NCBI RefSeq assembly: GCF_000203815.1
Contig: NW_004457695.1
Span: 248,001 to 312,000 of the forward strand
Source of the DNA: Cavenderia fasciculata
Lineage: Eukaryota > Evosea > Eumycetozoa > Acytosteliales > Cavenderiaceae
Reading direction: 5' to 3'
Length of the DNA: 64,000 nt
In this document: piece by piece, positions 32,457 to 44,875 of the stretch
How the letters are laid out: every line of letters begins with the position of its first letter
Position numbering within the stretch: the stretch's first letter is position 1
Program-made: the position numbers and the translations under genes
The notes under the pieces: generated by a model
Databases searched by the model: none
Seen by the model: only the letters and a program-made list of their open reading frames with translations
Told to the model about the DNA's origin: nothing

Positions 32457-35400
32457 TTAAATGGGAAATCCAGTTAAAAAGAGAGAAGCCCAATGACGTG
32501 GATGATTTCTTTTTTGTTCTATACCAAGTATTTGTGCTCGTTGTAGTGATTGAGCATTTGTTAATCTCTTATTGATCAAACAATCATAAAAACATTCTAC
32601 AATCTTGTTTGTCAAATCCGAATCTGAATCTGTTGGTAATTCCCAATGACCTGAAACCACAGATGCACCAGTACACAAAAGAGACCATATCAGCCCAATT
32701 CCTCCCTTGTCTCCATTTCCTTGACCATTATTACATCTACTAATAAATATTGTTTTGATAGATGATTGATTTGCCCAATCCAACATATCCTCCATAAATA
32801 AATATTCAAATGTATCTGCATCTGTTGGTTGTTTAGATAATTGTATTGATCCTTTGACAAGTGATTGTTCCTCTTTTCCAATTGAATCCCCGTTACTTGA
32901 TATATGAATATGATCTACTATCCCATCAACTAATAATTCTTTAATATTTTGATTATTTACATGTTTTCCTATTAATACATTTGTCTAGAAATAAAATAAA
33001 TAAAAAATTAATTTAATAAATTTTAATATTTAATATATAAATAATTATAACTTACTTTTAAACCTGATTTTTTAAATAATCTTTGATAACATTTAATTTG
33101 ATTTTCTGTATAGTCTAATCCACTACCAAATGGATTTCCAATTAATACTACTTTAGGTTCAACTTTTAGAATATCTTCATTATTATTATTTTCAATCATA
33201 TTGTGTTGTTGTTGTTGTTGATATTGTTTTAAAGTTGATAAAATTTTTAATATTGATAATGATGGTAGATGAGATATTGGAAATCTTTCAACAAGATAAT
33301 TTCTATTGTTATCAATGAGAGCTGGGAATGGAACATTTGCAAGAACATCGTCAGTAACAAAACATAATGTTCTTTGACTAGGTAGTTTTGCTAGAATATC
33401 ATCTATTGGTTGAAGCAACTCTTGATACCATAACCTTAGTTTCAAAAGTAATTCACTATTATTGGTATTCTTGAAAAAATTGGAACCTTTAAAACTATAA
33501 TGATTTTTTGTTGTTGTCTCTTGTTGATTATAATTATTATTATTAATATTTAATTTTCTTGTTGATTTATGTTTTGTTTCTCTAGTTGTAATTATTTTAT
33601 CATCAATAATAAAACAAAAATGTTCAATGTAAATGATAAAGGTTGAGTCGGTAGATGTTGACATTTGTTGTATTTCTTGAAAAGTAATTTGGTGTTGGTG
33701 AAATGAATCGAATGGTAATATTTGAGGATAAAGATTTGATATAATATTGTACATTGCTATTGATCTTCTTTCATCAAAATATTTAAATGCTTCTACATGT
33801 TGTTCCAATTTTAAGTGACAATATTCTAATTGTGAATAGATAAAAGAAGAGGAGGGGGAGGAATCATTTGCCAATTTCTCTTGATCAAAATATTTTATAG
33901 CTTCTTGATAATTTTCTATATTCATCAACCAAGTTGCAATTTTCAATGATAATTTATGGTAGAGGTGATTGTTTTCCAATAGTATTTTCATTTCTTGACA
34001 ATTAAAAGTATTGAATAGGTTATAGATTTCTTTCATCTTGTTTGCCTCTAAACTTTGATTTAATACAAATTCTATAAATTCCCTTTCTTGTTTAAATTGA
34101 TCTTGATCTTGATCTTGATCTTTGTTGTAAGAAAGTAATAAATCCTTGCACATTAAAATGAATTTAGAATCCAATTCAACTTGTCTAATTGGTGTATCTT
34201 GAATATAGAAAAAGTCATCATTGTCCAAATCATCATCTTGATTTTCAACCAATTGATTGGGTTGTGGTGACACTGGCAATACTATTATTTCCTCTTGTAA
34301 ATCTTGTTGTTTATCAACCTGTGTAACTACTCGCTCCATTGCCAATGTTGCCCTTGACAATAATATTTGAGCGCTATCCTCTAATAAATGAAGTCCAATG
34401 ACATCCTGACATGACTTAATTGCCTTTTCAAATTGACGAGTATTTATAAAATATTCTGCCTCTACCAAATAACAGTCTCCCAAATGCTTAGACTCTTGTT
34501 CCACTACTCCAGTCAACTTTTTGAGCATGTCTAGAATATTTTCTATTCTCGAATCTTGATTTAATGTTGGAGGAAGATTAAATAAGATAGTGCCTATAAT
34601 ATCATCGTCAAATGGGAACCTTTTCTTTTCCAAATCATCCAAAACTAGTAGTACTCTATTGATTGCAGTGTCAAAGTCTTGTGCTTCCAATGACAGCAAA
34701 ATGACCTGAAATTCAATCTCTGGTCCAAGTGACTCTTTAGAGTTGGATACCACTAGCAACATCTCTTCTCTATACCATTTGATTCTCTCCATATCCAACA
34801 TTGTTTGAGATGATGACAAATGTGAAAGGCATTTAATTAAACCCAAGTAGATTTTGATGACTTGATTCTTTGCAATGGTATGTTGACAGGGTTTAGCACA
34901 CTGATAGGCTCGTTCAAAATACTCTAATGCTCTTACAGAGTTTCCAAAGTTTTCCAAAACATGGGCAGCCACTGCCATTAAACATTCTATTTTTTCAAAA
35001 CCAATACAAGCTCTGTCAACAACCATGTTGAATCTATCCAAATAATTATCACACACCATAATTGTATTAGAGTCACAACCACCACTGCTGTTCAAATCCC
35101 TAATTGAATGTGCCAAATATTTTGTTGCAGCGTTGTAATTACCATCGGCTTGCTTTAAAATGGAAAGTGCATCAAACCACTCTTCATCCTTTTCCATCAT
35201 AAAAATATCCAATTTCTTTTCAATGTCTACTATTATTTTTAATTCCTTTAGTGTCAGCGGTGTTGTTGTTGTATCTTCTTTTTCTTGTTGTTTTCTATTT
35301 ACAAAATATCGATAATTATCAATGAGAATACCAATTGTCTTGATTCTTCTTTTTATCGATTCATGTACACAGATCTTTGAATCAACTTCAAGATCTTGCC

Positions 35401-37238
35401 GAGTATCTTCCAATAGGCCAATATACATTTCATATTCTCCTTGAATTATTTTATACAATGATTTAATTTCCTCTTCCATTCTGTCTTGGATCAATTGTCT
35501 TTCTAATTTTTTTGATTGTTTCTTATCTATACTCGACGGAATGATTTTAAAAGAGTTTAAAATATCATTCTCTCCCAACTCTTTTGCACATTTACAAATC
35601 TTGTCAATAATACTAGTCAATTGTTTTTGATGTGCCGTTGGAGAAGAAGAGGATGAGGATGATGAGGATGATGAGGATGAGGAGGGATATGTTTCTAGGA
35701 GTGAATAAACATATGCGTATAGATTAAATGCCGTTTTATATTCACATGACTCTACCAATATTTCACCTGCACGTTGAAGAGAATTGATATAATCAACCAC
35801 TTTGTTGGGATTTGTAATGATTAGATTAGAGTCAATTACAATATTATGACTTTGATATAGGTCTACTAATTCTTTAACCAACCTACCACTACAAAGACTA
35901 TTGATTAAAGTTGGTAATAAATTGATCAATTGTTGTTGTTGTCTTGGGCAGAGATCATATGCTTTTAAAAGATATGATAATCCTCTATCTTTATGATTAG
36001 TGGTTGATTCCAATAACATTCCAACTCTATAAAGATATTTAAATTTTAAATCTGTGTCTACCAATCCACCACTAATGTCTATCAACTTGTCAAATCGTTC
36101 TAAATAATTTAAAATTAATTTAGATTCTTGATCATGATGACCATCATCATCATTTTTCGAAACCATTTCTATAATGTGTACCAATTTTAAAGATGCTTTG
36201 ACAAAATTACAATCTTTGATTGATAGAATGACATCAATATCCAATCTTTCAATTATTTTTTGTTGTTGTTGACCACCATTCTTTAATACCTCCAACTCTA
36301 AGTGACCCAATGCAACCACCATATCGTATCCAGCCATTTCATTCATCTCTTGTACGCTTAATATATCCGTTGTTACATCTTGATATTTAGATTGATCAAT
36401 TAATTGATAAAATGTAGATATCTTTTTTCTGATTGATTCGAAACCAATTGAAATGCTTTCTTCCAAGGCACCAGCTAATTTACATAAATATTGTACATTA
36501 TTATTATTATTATTATTATTTTGAGGAGAAGAGTTGACACTATTATTAATAATATATTTTAGTGTATTTGCAGTATCCTCTAAATACAAATAATATAAAT
36601 GAATTAAATTCCATTCAGAGGGTATACACCTAGAAATAATAAATAAATAAAGGTGTAAATAAATAAATAAAATGTATGTATTTGTATTGTATTGTATTGT
36701 ATTGTATTACTACATACCTAGTTAATAATTTAATTCTTTTAATATCTACAATATTATTATTATTATTAATATCACTTTCATCATCATTATCATTATTATC
36801 ATTATCATTTAAATGTTGATATAAATCATTATAAAATGACCATATTAATGATGCATATTCTTTGGCAATATCATAATAATGTAATTTGATTGAACAAATA
36901 AAGATCATTTGATATAGTTCCATTTCATCATAGGCCATTCCAAATGTTTCACACAATGATTGAATAAATGTGAGAATGATAAAAGATGAATCATAGTATG
37001 ATGATGATGATGATGAATGACAAATGAATGCTCTTGCTATATCTAGTAATGCGACCATATACGATTCTACATGGTCACTGTGATAAAGTACAAAGTCTGA
37101 ATCGATAATGATCAATCGATCATTAAGAGATTGGTGAATCTCATCTAAATGGTATGATAAATAGACATCTCGATGATTGATAGATTGATATACTAATCTA
37201 TTCACTATACCTAATTTACTCGTAGTCATCGATCGCAT
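32457..37238 (-). CDS. TPR-CHAT protein (caspase-like fold)
   Basis: Exons 37238-36718, 36629-33056 and 32984-32457 give 1540 residues. Most of the protein is helical repeats of TPR type (for example VRALEYFERAYQCAKP; QFEKAIKSCQDVIGL; NYQEAIKYFDQEKL). The C-terminal ~280 residues are a CHAT domain: LCFVTDDVLANVPFPAL, then HIHISSNG (1390-1397), ISRCNNGQG with C1449, GLIWSLLCTGASVVSGHWE, and the closing HPRHWASLFLTGFP. CHAT domains are clan CD cysteine peptidases related to caspases and separase. The Cys is present, but the usual catalytic His before Gly is Asn1396 here, so activity is uncertain. The start may be too short: an acceptor-like CAAACTAG sits just before the ATG, and an open segment around 37385-37460 could supply an upstream exon. 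Confidence 0.75.
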
Positions 37239-37845
37239 CTCTAGTTTGAAAAAGATGATTTATGTTAGTTTTCTTTTGTCTCCTCTCTCTCTCTCTCTCT
37301 CTCTCTTCTTATAATGATACCATTTAATAATGTAAATAATTAGTGTACGAATGAGTAGTAATAAGTAGTGTGCACCTTGAATAAATACATCTATTTCATT
37401 GTCTCTCTCAATAAGTTGGGTGATTCTTTGTGCAGCGCAATCCGCTTTCAGATATTCAAAGCTTCACAAAACCGCGAATAAATATTAATATCCCAAAGAT
37501 CTTTGCATAATATATAATATATAATATATATGCTATACAATAAATTTATATAAAAATGAGGAAGAGGAGTACAAAGAATTCTTTTTTGTTTGAATTAACA
37601 TGATGGGTGATTTGTGTTTCTTTGTTTCATATTGTGTTTCTTCAAAGAGATTATTAAAAAATAATCATTAGAAAACAAATCTAGAAAATCAGAATATAAT
37701 TATATTGTTGTTGTTGTTAACAATTGATGATGATGATGATGTAATATATTTATTTAATAGTATACTATTCATGAAGGAATTAAATTAAATTAGAATTATT
37801 ATTATTATTAATAATCAAGTTTTCTATTTTGTTTTGTTTTTGTTT
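37239..37845. other. Intergenic region upstream of the TPR-CHAT gene
   Basis: It holds a (CT)n run near 37280-37306 and, on the minus strand around 37385-37460, a short open segment (AAQRITQLIERDNEIDVFIQ) that could be an extra 5' exon of the TPR-CHAT gene in the right phase. The rest is AT-rich with nothing recognisable. Confidence 0.3.
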
Positions 37846-38482
37846 TTAGAATGAACGATATTTGATTGAATTATGGTGTCTCTTGTAAATAATGAAAATG
37901 AGAAGTCCGACGATTGCAATACCGACAATAAATCCAAGAACAATAGCTGCAATTGCGCCTTTGCTTAATCAACGACCACCATTGTTGTTGTTGTTGTTGT
38001 TTGAACTATCATCAATACAAAGATTATAGTCACTGCTGCCATAGAAGAGACAGCCATTAAACTGATTACACTGTACAAGTGGTGGTTCTTGATTATTAAC
38101 TGAGGTGGTATCAATGTTTCCAGTTCCATTTACATTGATTCCAAAGAAAATATTGATTATTATATATATATTACATACAAAGGGAGAATCAGGGGAAGTA
38201 TTATTACTTATGGTAACATTGTAAATATTCATTTCACAGCCGTCTAAAAGGAATACACTGGCCAGCGTCAAAATATAGGAATTGAGCATGATGGCAGACC
38301 CTCCATTGTAGAGTCTGTTATTAGCAAGGTGCCAACTCCATCGTACTACCACATTCTGTCACATTGGTATTAGTACTAGCTTGATCAACGTATACAGTAT
38401 CGCCAGCCGAGCATAACCCAATAACTGATAATAATAATAAACTAATAATTAGAGAGAGAGAACACAAAAGAAAACTAACCAT
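37846..38482 (-). pseudogene. Broken beta-helix membrane protein gene
   Basis: The parts of a type I membrane protein are present in order, but not in one open frame. A signal peptide (MVSFLLCSLSLIISLLLLSV) is followed by GDTVYVDQASTNTN and then adjacent stop codons at the LAPC point. A second frame carries a beta-helix fragment (YNGGSAIMLNSYILTL; NIYNVTISNNTS) and an Asn run. An in-frame TGA follows at the NGGR point. The same frame then continues into a clear transmembrane helix (KGAIAAIVLGFIVGIAIVG) and a basic tail. The middle is much shorter than in the intact relative at 44876-46840, so most repeats are deleted. No splice pair that I can find repairs it. This is a decayed member of the dictyostelid parallel beta-helix surface protein family. 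Confidence 0.65.
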
Positions 38483-38912
38483 CTTTTGATCATTCTTACT
38501 TACGATTATACCATTTATATAATAATGTAAAATAAGAGCAGTGGGTGTACTATTTTGTGTTGAACATTTTTAATAGTTACTATTAATAATAACAGAAGTG
38601 AAAATGAGTATGTTTTGTATTTATTTAATGAATTTTGTATTTTTGTGTTTCTTGGCTTGAAATAATTTAAATTAAATATTTATTAATTATTAACTGGATA
38701 TTAATGATTAATTTAAAAATTGTTAGTACTGAAAATTTCTCAGAGAAAACTATGAAAGATAAGATGAGAAGATTGAAATAATATTTGATCAAATTTGATT
38801 AAAATAAGATTGGATGGTGTTAAGAAACACCTTTTTGATTAAACAACCATGCATGATTGAATTGAATAAACAATTACAAGGAGCATTTGGAAGAAAAGTA
38901 TCATCGAGCACT

Positions 38913-39371
38913 TTAGTTCTTGGCGTCTTGTGGGTTGTACTTGGTGACAGCAGCCATACCTTGGACGATAGCATGCTTGGCCAATTCACCAGACAAGATG
39001 ATACGGACGGCGATTTGAATATCACGAGAGTGGAGGGTAGATCTCTTCTTCTTACGAGCAAGGAGACCGGCTTCAGTGGCGATACGTTCAAAGATATCGT
39101 GGACGAAAGAGTTCATAACGTCCATAGCCTTTGAAGAAATAGTGATCTTTCCGGATCCCTTGCCTCCTTCGGTGGCACCAGAGGATGGGGAGATTTGACG
39201 GAGGAGCTTGTGGATGTAGATCGAGAAGGAAGTGTAATCGGCCTTCTTCTTCTTCTTCTTTGGCTTTTCACCATCGGCGGCTGGGGTCTTGGCGACCTTT
39301 GGGGTAGTGGCTTTGTCCTTTGAGGCGGCGGAACCTTCCTTCTTGGCAACTGATGATCCTTTTGGTGGCAT
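38913..39371 (-). CDS. Histone H2B variant with L1-loop insertion
   Basis: One exon, 152 residues. A Lys-rich tail precedes the H2B histone fold ([72 protein letters not shown]). H2B pairs with H2A in nucleosomes. Compared with canonical H2B, about 12 extra residues ([12 protein letters not shown], 66-77) sit between helix 1 and helix 2, the L1 loop that touches DNA. The C-terminus ends in NPQDAKN rather than the usual TSAK-like tail. Codons are C-rich, as expected for high expression. The gene has no intron, and no partner H2A gene lies next to it. Confidence 0.9.
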   Translation of the reverse strand: MPPKGSSVAKKEGSAASKDKATTPKVAKTPAADGEKPKKKKKKADYTSFSIYIHKLLRQISPSSGATEGGKGSGKITISSKAMDVMNSFVHDIFERIATEAGLLARKKKRSTLHSRDIQIAVRIILSGELAKHAIVQGMAAVTKYNPQDAKN

Positions 39372-40058
39372 TTTAAAGTTGATTGAGAGTGTAATTAAAA
39401 CTAGTTACAAGTAATTGATTTGTGATGATTGTTGTTTAAAGTAAAAAGTAGCTAAAAGAATCAAATGAAATGTTAGAAATTATATATTTCTACTTTTCAA
39501 TGTTTTTGAAGTTGTTTAAGATGTTGATATATATCTGTTGTTGTTGAATAAGATAGATTGATAGATAGATAGATAGATATGTATAATATGATGTATGTTT
39601 GTTTATTTGATGATCTTACTTTTTTTGAATTGTCTACTGTTTGTTAATTTGATGAATTGAAAAATGATGACTTTTTGAATTTAAATCATCTTGTTCACCC
39701 TGCGTTGTTGTGAAAAATCATCCCTTTTTTTGGATTTTGCTAGGATTTTGTAAAAAAAATGAAACCTGTCACCCGCCAAAACTTCAAATCTCAGTACATT
39801 TGAAAATTTGAATTTTTCATTCCGTTCATTTTTGGAGACTTAACCGTTGTGAAGATCTTCACCCTTCGTCATCAATGAAGAAGTAGATGCGTAAAATAAT
39901 AATCTAAACTAAACTTAGAGAGTATCCAACCCAAAACAACAACAACACATAGAGTCATCCATTTTTTTTAAAATTCTCTCTCATTATTATTTTATTTGTT
40001 AACTTCACCTACATTGTTTATATTACATACTGTGTTGTTGATGATCCTTCTTCTTGTT
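39372..40058. promoter_or_regulatory. H2B upstream region with E2F-like site
   Basis: This is the AT-rich upstream DNA of the H2B gene, up to the 3' end of the mannosidase gene. ACCCGCCAAAAC at 39771-39782 reads GTTTTGGCGGGT on the H2B strand, close to the E2F consensus, about 400 bp before the ATG. A (GATA)n-like run lies near 39555-39580. No other gene is seen. Confidence 0.4.
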
Positions 40059-42235
40059 CTATTTTACCATTTCTTCTTTTCTCTTTCTTCTTCTTTTTGC
40101 AATTGTTTTATATTTATAAATTACAATTGGTATTGCCAATACAAACATAATGGCAAATACAATGAATCCAATGTACTGTGGTACATCTTTATGATTGTAA
40201 TCACCTGAATCATCAATATGTCTAGTATCAATAGTTTTAATCGAAAAGTCATAAGTATAAAATTGTTTAATATCAAATTGTTCTTCATCATCATCGTATC
40301 TTGTTATAGTTTTAGTTTGTCGTTCACCACTTCCAACCTTAAAAAAAAAATTGTATTAATAATTATTTAATTTCAATTTTGGATGGGAGCTATAGCTATA
40401 TTATAACTTACAAGATTATTATATTTTATACCATTATTATTTTGTGTAGTAGGATCAGGAGGAGGAGTTTGAGTTGATGACAGTGCATTAAATTTCAAAT
40501 TTAAAATATAATTATTAATTTCAAGAGGTTGGATAGTGATAACAGTAACATCTGTACTACTACTACTACTATTATTGTCAGAGTTAAATATTTTTAAAAG
40601 TGTTAGTGGAGGTTGATAAAGTGATTTGGAAGAGGGAGATGAGGAGGATGATGACTCTGATTCACCGGTACATCGATCATTTAAACTAAATTCACCATTG
40701 ATCATAATGTCTTTGACATTTAATCTCGACTGTGATTTTTTAGTTTTGATAGCTTGTACCGTTGAAATATAGTCTTGTTGTAAATCTTGTTGAGAAATAT
40801 CATTTAGACCATTTAACATTGTCTCTTTTACATTTGTCACTTTTAGATAGTCAGAATTAAATAATTTAGATAATGATAGTTGGATAGGTGGAGATTGATC
40901 AACTGACGATAAATGTTGAATTCTAAGATGAAGAGTTGGATTAGATGAAGAAGAAGGATCTTCATCTTGATGATTTTTTAGTGTCAACAAATGTAGATTT
41001 ACAGGTAATTCACCAGAATTTCCTTCATCTTCATTATTATTCAAATATCCAATATTATTTGTTTGGTATTGTTGATTATAATTTTCAATCGATTCTATTC
41101 TTTTTGTTGCAACTCTACAATATTAAAAAAAATAAATAAATATTAAAAATAAATTAATAATTTATTCATATCTTGTCTCTTGTCTCCTCTCCTTGTCTTT
41201 ATAATACTTACATTAAAGGATTATTTAATAAAATTGAATATTTTCTTTGTAATAATTTTGATTGACTAATTGTATCAATATTCAAGTATAGTTTACCTTG
41301 AATTTCGGTATTGTCTCTTGGTGGTGCAGCCAGACCACGATGATCATCTTGGTGAAGATTACGGTGGATCATAATTTCTATTTCTCCGATCTTTGGGACG
41401 GTAGCTCCATGTGATCGATCTGAAAACACAGTAAATTGATTCTTTTGATCTTTTAGATCGATTGTATTGAGCAGTGGGTAATATCTCTCACCAATTGGAA
41501 TGGATTCATTACAACACAATCTTGTTCTACTTTCCAATCCATTATCCATATAAAACTTTTTGTTGGTATTGTTGATATTGGTAGAGAGGTTGATTACAGT
41601 CTCTCTATTTTTCTCTCCCACGACACTATACCCATACTCGATGAGATCCACAACAGTCATTGAAAGATTCTTGTATAATCTTATATATTGACTTGTATCA
41701 GGTCCACATTGTTTTAAATTATCACCATCACCGTTGGTGGAATACCGATAATGAATGATTGAATCAAATATAGGACCATTAATTCGTATGATTTTTATAG
41801 TTGATTTGTCAAGATTGTAATTATCTTGACCAAATATAAATGATTTTGGTTCATCATCTGGTTTAAATATATATGCTCCACTATTACTTGATTTGTATTG
41901 ACTCATCTAAAATAATAATAATAATTAATCAATAAATATTAATTAATTTGGTTTTTTTTTTTTTTTGATATTGATTAAACTTACACTATTTGTTAGATTG
42001 ATAGTAGAGTTATTTTTAGTTATTGATTTTATCATACCATTAGAGTTGAATTTAATTTGGTAGAGTGAATTATCTAGTGTCAGTTGACCAATGTTTTCGG
42101 GATTAGAGATGATTTGGTGAATATTTGATTCAACATGGTTGAGTAGTGGAGTTGGAGATAATGATAAAAAGTATGTTGAAAATCCCAATGCTTTTATACT
42201 ACTAGCCAAAAAATATATATTATATTGATGAATAA

Positions 42236-42272
<37 letters not shown>

Positions 42273-44127
42273 TTTATCTTTGTTATTAATATTATTCTTA
42301 TCGTTGTTGTAACAAGGTTCTGGTAATAAAACAATTGGTACTAATTGAATGATTTGTTGGTGTCCAATATGATCACTAATTATGATTCTATCGAGTAGTG
42401 ATGTATCGTTACATACTATTCTAATAGATACAATTTCATTTCTAATCCATCCCAATGAATTAAATAATACTATTGATTCTTTTTTACCACTATCACCATT
42501 TAATTGATCAATATCGATTATTGATTGTAATTTAAAATTATTATTATTATTATTTTGATTTTGATTTGAATTTGCTTGAAGTAATAATTCCATTGATTTT
42601 GATATTATATTATTACATTGTTCTCTTGTTTTCATTAATTTTAATAAATAATCATGCATTACATAACTTCTTGCAGTTCCAGTTACTGCATCATGATGTT
42701 GTGATATTGCCAATAACTACAAATATATAAATAAACAATAAGTATAATATTTATAATTGATTGTTGTTTTGTTAACTATTCAATTTCATACCCTTCTTGA
42801 ACTTTGAATTAAAGGATAAATATTTGATATGTCAATTGATGATGATTTACTAGATGCCAAACTATAAATAAATTCAGTACTTCTAACCAATGATGATACA
42901 TCTCTTACTTGTCTTTTAAATAATGGTCTGGATGAATAAAATCCCTAATAATATAATTGATTGATTCCAGATTGGTTAGTTGATTGTTGGTTGTTTGGTT
43001 ATTTTTTAAAATTTACTACATACAGTCCAAGGAAATGAAGTTTCAGTAATATAGGGGAAAAAATCCTTTTTAAAGATTGGTAGTTTGATTTGTCTCTTTT
43101 TCGATTGAATGTGAAGATGATTATAATAGTCTGTTAATGTACCATATCTTAATACCATTTCATCACCGTACTGATTGTTGATTCGCCGCATGATACAATC
43201 TGCCTTGTTGAAATGATCGTCAGCTTCGAAATATTGAAAGTCGTCGCCGAGTGGGATGAGGATGACGTTTGTGCGATAGGCATGTTTCATTGGTCGAATC
43301 GAATCGACAAACCTTTTAGCATAGAGTCCAATATTGTTTTCAACTCGACCAAGTGGAATGGCGGAGGGGTAGTTGCCCGCATCACCGTAGGGACGATACA
43401 ATGTATTGACAAAGATATGCGACCGATTCGATAGTGATGGGGACCCCTCCCAAATAAATTGTAGTTCCTGTGATCCCACCATTGAATCTTTCAACGTCTC
43501 TGTCAATCTACTCGTCACCAACGTGTCAAAACCAAGTCGTGGATAGAGGGTCGATGTTTGACTACTATGACCAAATGGGTCGATTTGCCAACCGTGTCGA
43601 ACCGTCGTATTCAAATGTCTCTGTACCCATTTATGTCCCTCTGTCATTTGATCCAACATGTCTATTGGTGACACGACCGCTTCATCATTCATAACCCATC
43701 CTCCACCAACAATTTCCAATTGTCCATTATCTACCAGTCTCCTCAATAGTTGTCTCTTTTCATTTGTCTGTTCATCCCACCACATTTTTAAATAGGATCT
43801 AAGAGGAAAGAGTAAGTACATTGATTCATTATACCTACCTTCTTTTTCTTGATAGATAACATACATTTCAGTCCATATGAATTTTCTATTTTGGTTTAAT
43901 GATAATTGTTTGAGGACACGATTGATAATAGTGCCAACTCTTTTATGATAGTATTCTTCAAAGGTTGATAACCATCCAACATCGCAATGTGAGAATGGTA
44001 CCATATAGATTTGTAATTTTGAATTATCGTTGTAATCTATATCACTACTACTGCCATTGCTGCTACTCGTACTTTGTAATATTATAATTAAAACAATTAA
44101 ATAATAAATATATTTTAGTCTCACCAT
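40059..44127 (-). CDS. GH38 alpha-mannosidase with C-terminal membrane anchor
   Basis: Exons 44127-43865, 43798-43024, 42944-42792, 42716-41985, 41906-41212, 41114-40412 and 40337-40059 give 1199 residues. The first intron is only 66 bp and divisible by three; removing it restores the family motif EISYLKMWW. After a signal peptide come the zinc ligands of HCDVGW (H47, D49), the nucleophile D161 in GWQIDPFGHS and HHDAVTGT (404-411). GH38 enzymes trim alpha-mannose from N-glycans in lysosomes or the Golgi. The seventh exon adds a transmembrane helix (YIGFIVFAIMFVLAIPIV) and a basic tail, so this is a membrane-bound form, unlike the soluble lysosomal enzyme. A Ser/Asn-rich stretch precedes the anchor. 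Confidence 0.9.
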
Positions 44128-44875
44128 TATTCATTATAATATATTATTATTATGCTTTGGTACTCTCTCTCTTTTTTCTATTCGTTTAAATAATAATAAT
44201 AATAATAATAATAAGGACAAGAATAAATGTTGTTGTTTTAAATATTCATTCATTCTCTAAGAACTTATGTGTTCAGGTGCATGTATTATTAGTACTCTCA
44301 CAGTGACACTGTTCGTGTGTGTGAGTGAACCTCAGATATCATTCTTTCATTGAACTCTCTCTCCTGAAGCTACCATAATAATCTACTACTACTACTACTG
44401 CTGCTTTGAAAACAAATAGATACATAATAACATTATTATCTCTTTTCAAAAAAATAAAATGAGAGAGAAGAGAGTGTGGTTGTGTATTTAAAAATGGAAA
44501 AATAATTAATTAATAAATATTTATTGATTTGTATACATGTTTATGTATACACACACACAAGTTGATAAGAGATATCTCTGTTAAAGTTTTTAAACAAATA
44601 AATTAAATTAAGCTAAAGTAACCAGGGGGATTTAATTTAAGTTCTTTGTCAAAAGATTTTTCTGATCGGAAATGCTTACGTAGTCTTTTCGATCACTCTT
44701 TGTTATTGCCGAATTCACTAGTATAATAATATCATAACAATTCAACAATGTCGCTCTCTTTAAAGATTCAAGAATCTTTATCGATCTATCTACCTCTATC
44801 TTTCTATTATTTATTTTAACACTTTATATATAACTTATAACTCTCTCTGTCTTCAAAATTTAATGATCATGACTG
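44128..44875. other. Divergent intergenic region
   Basis: A 748-bp spacer between the mannosidase and beta-helix genes, with (AAT)n and (CTA)n trinucleotide runs and oligo-T tracts. An overlapping ATG series just before 44876 opens another frame of about 50 codons that ends in Ile-rich sequence, probably meaningless. No RNA gene is seen. Confidence 0.4.
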
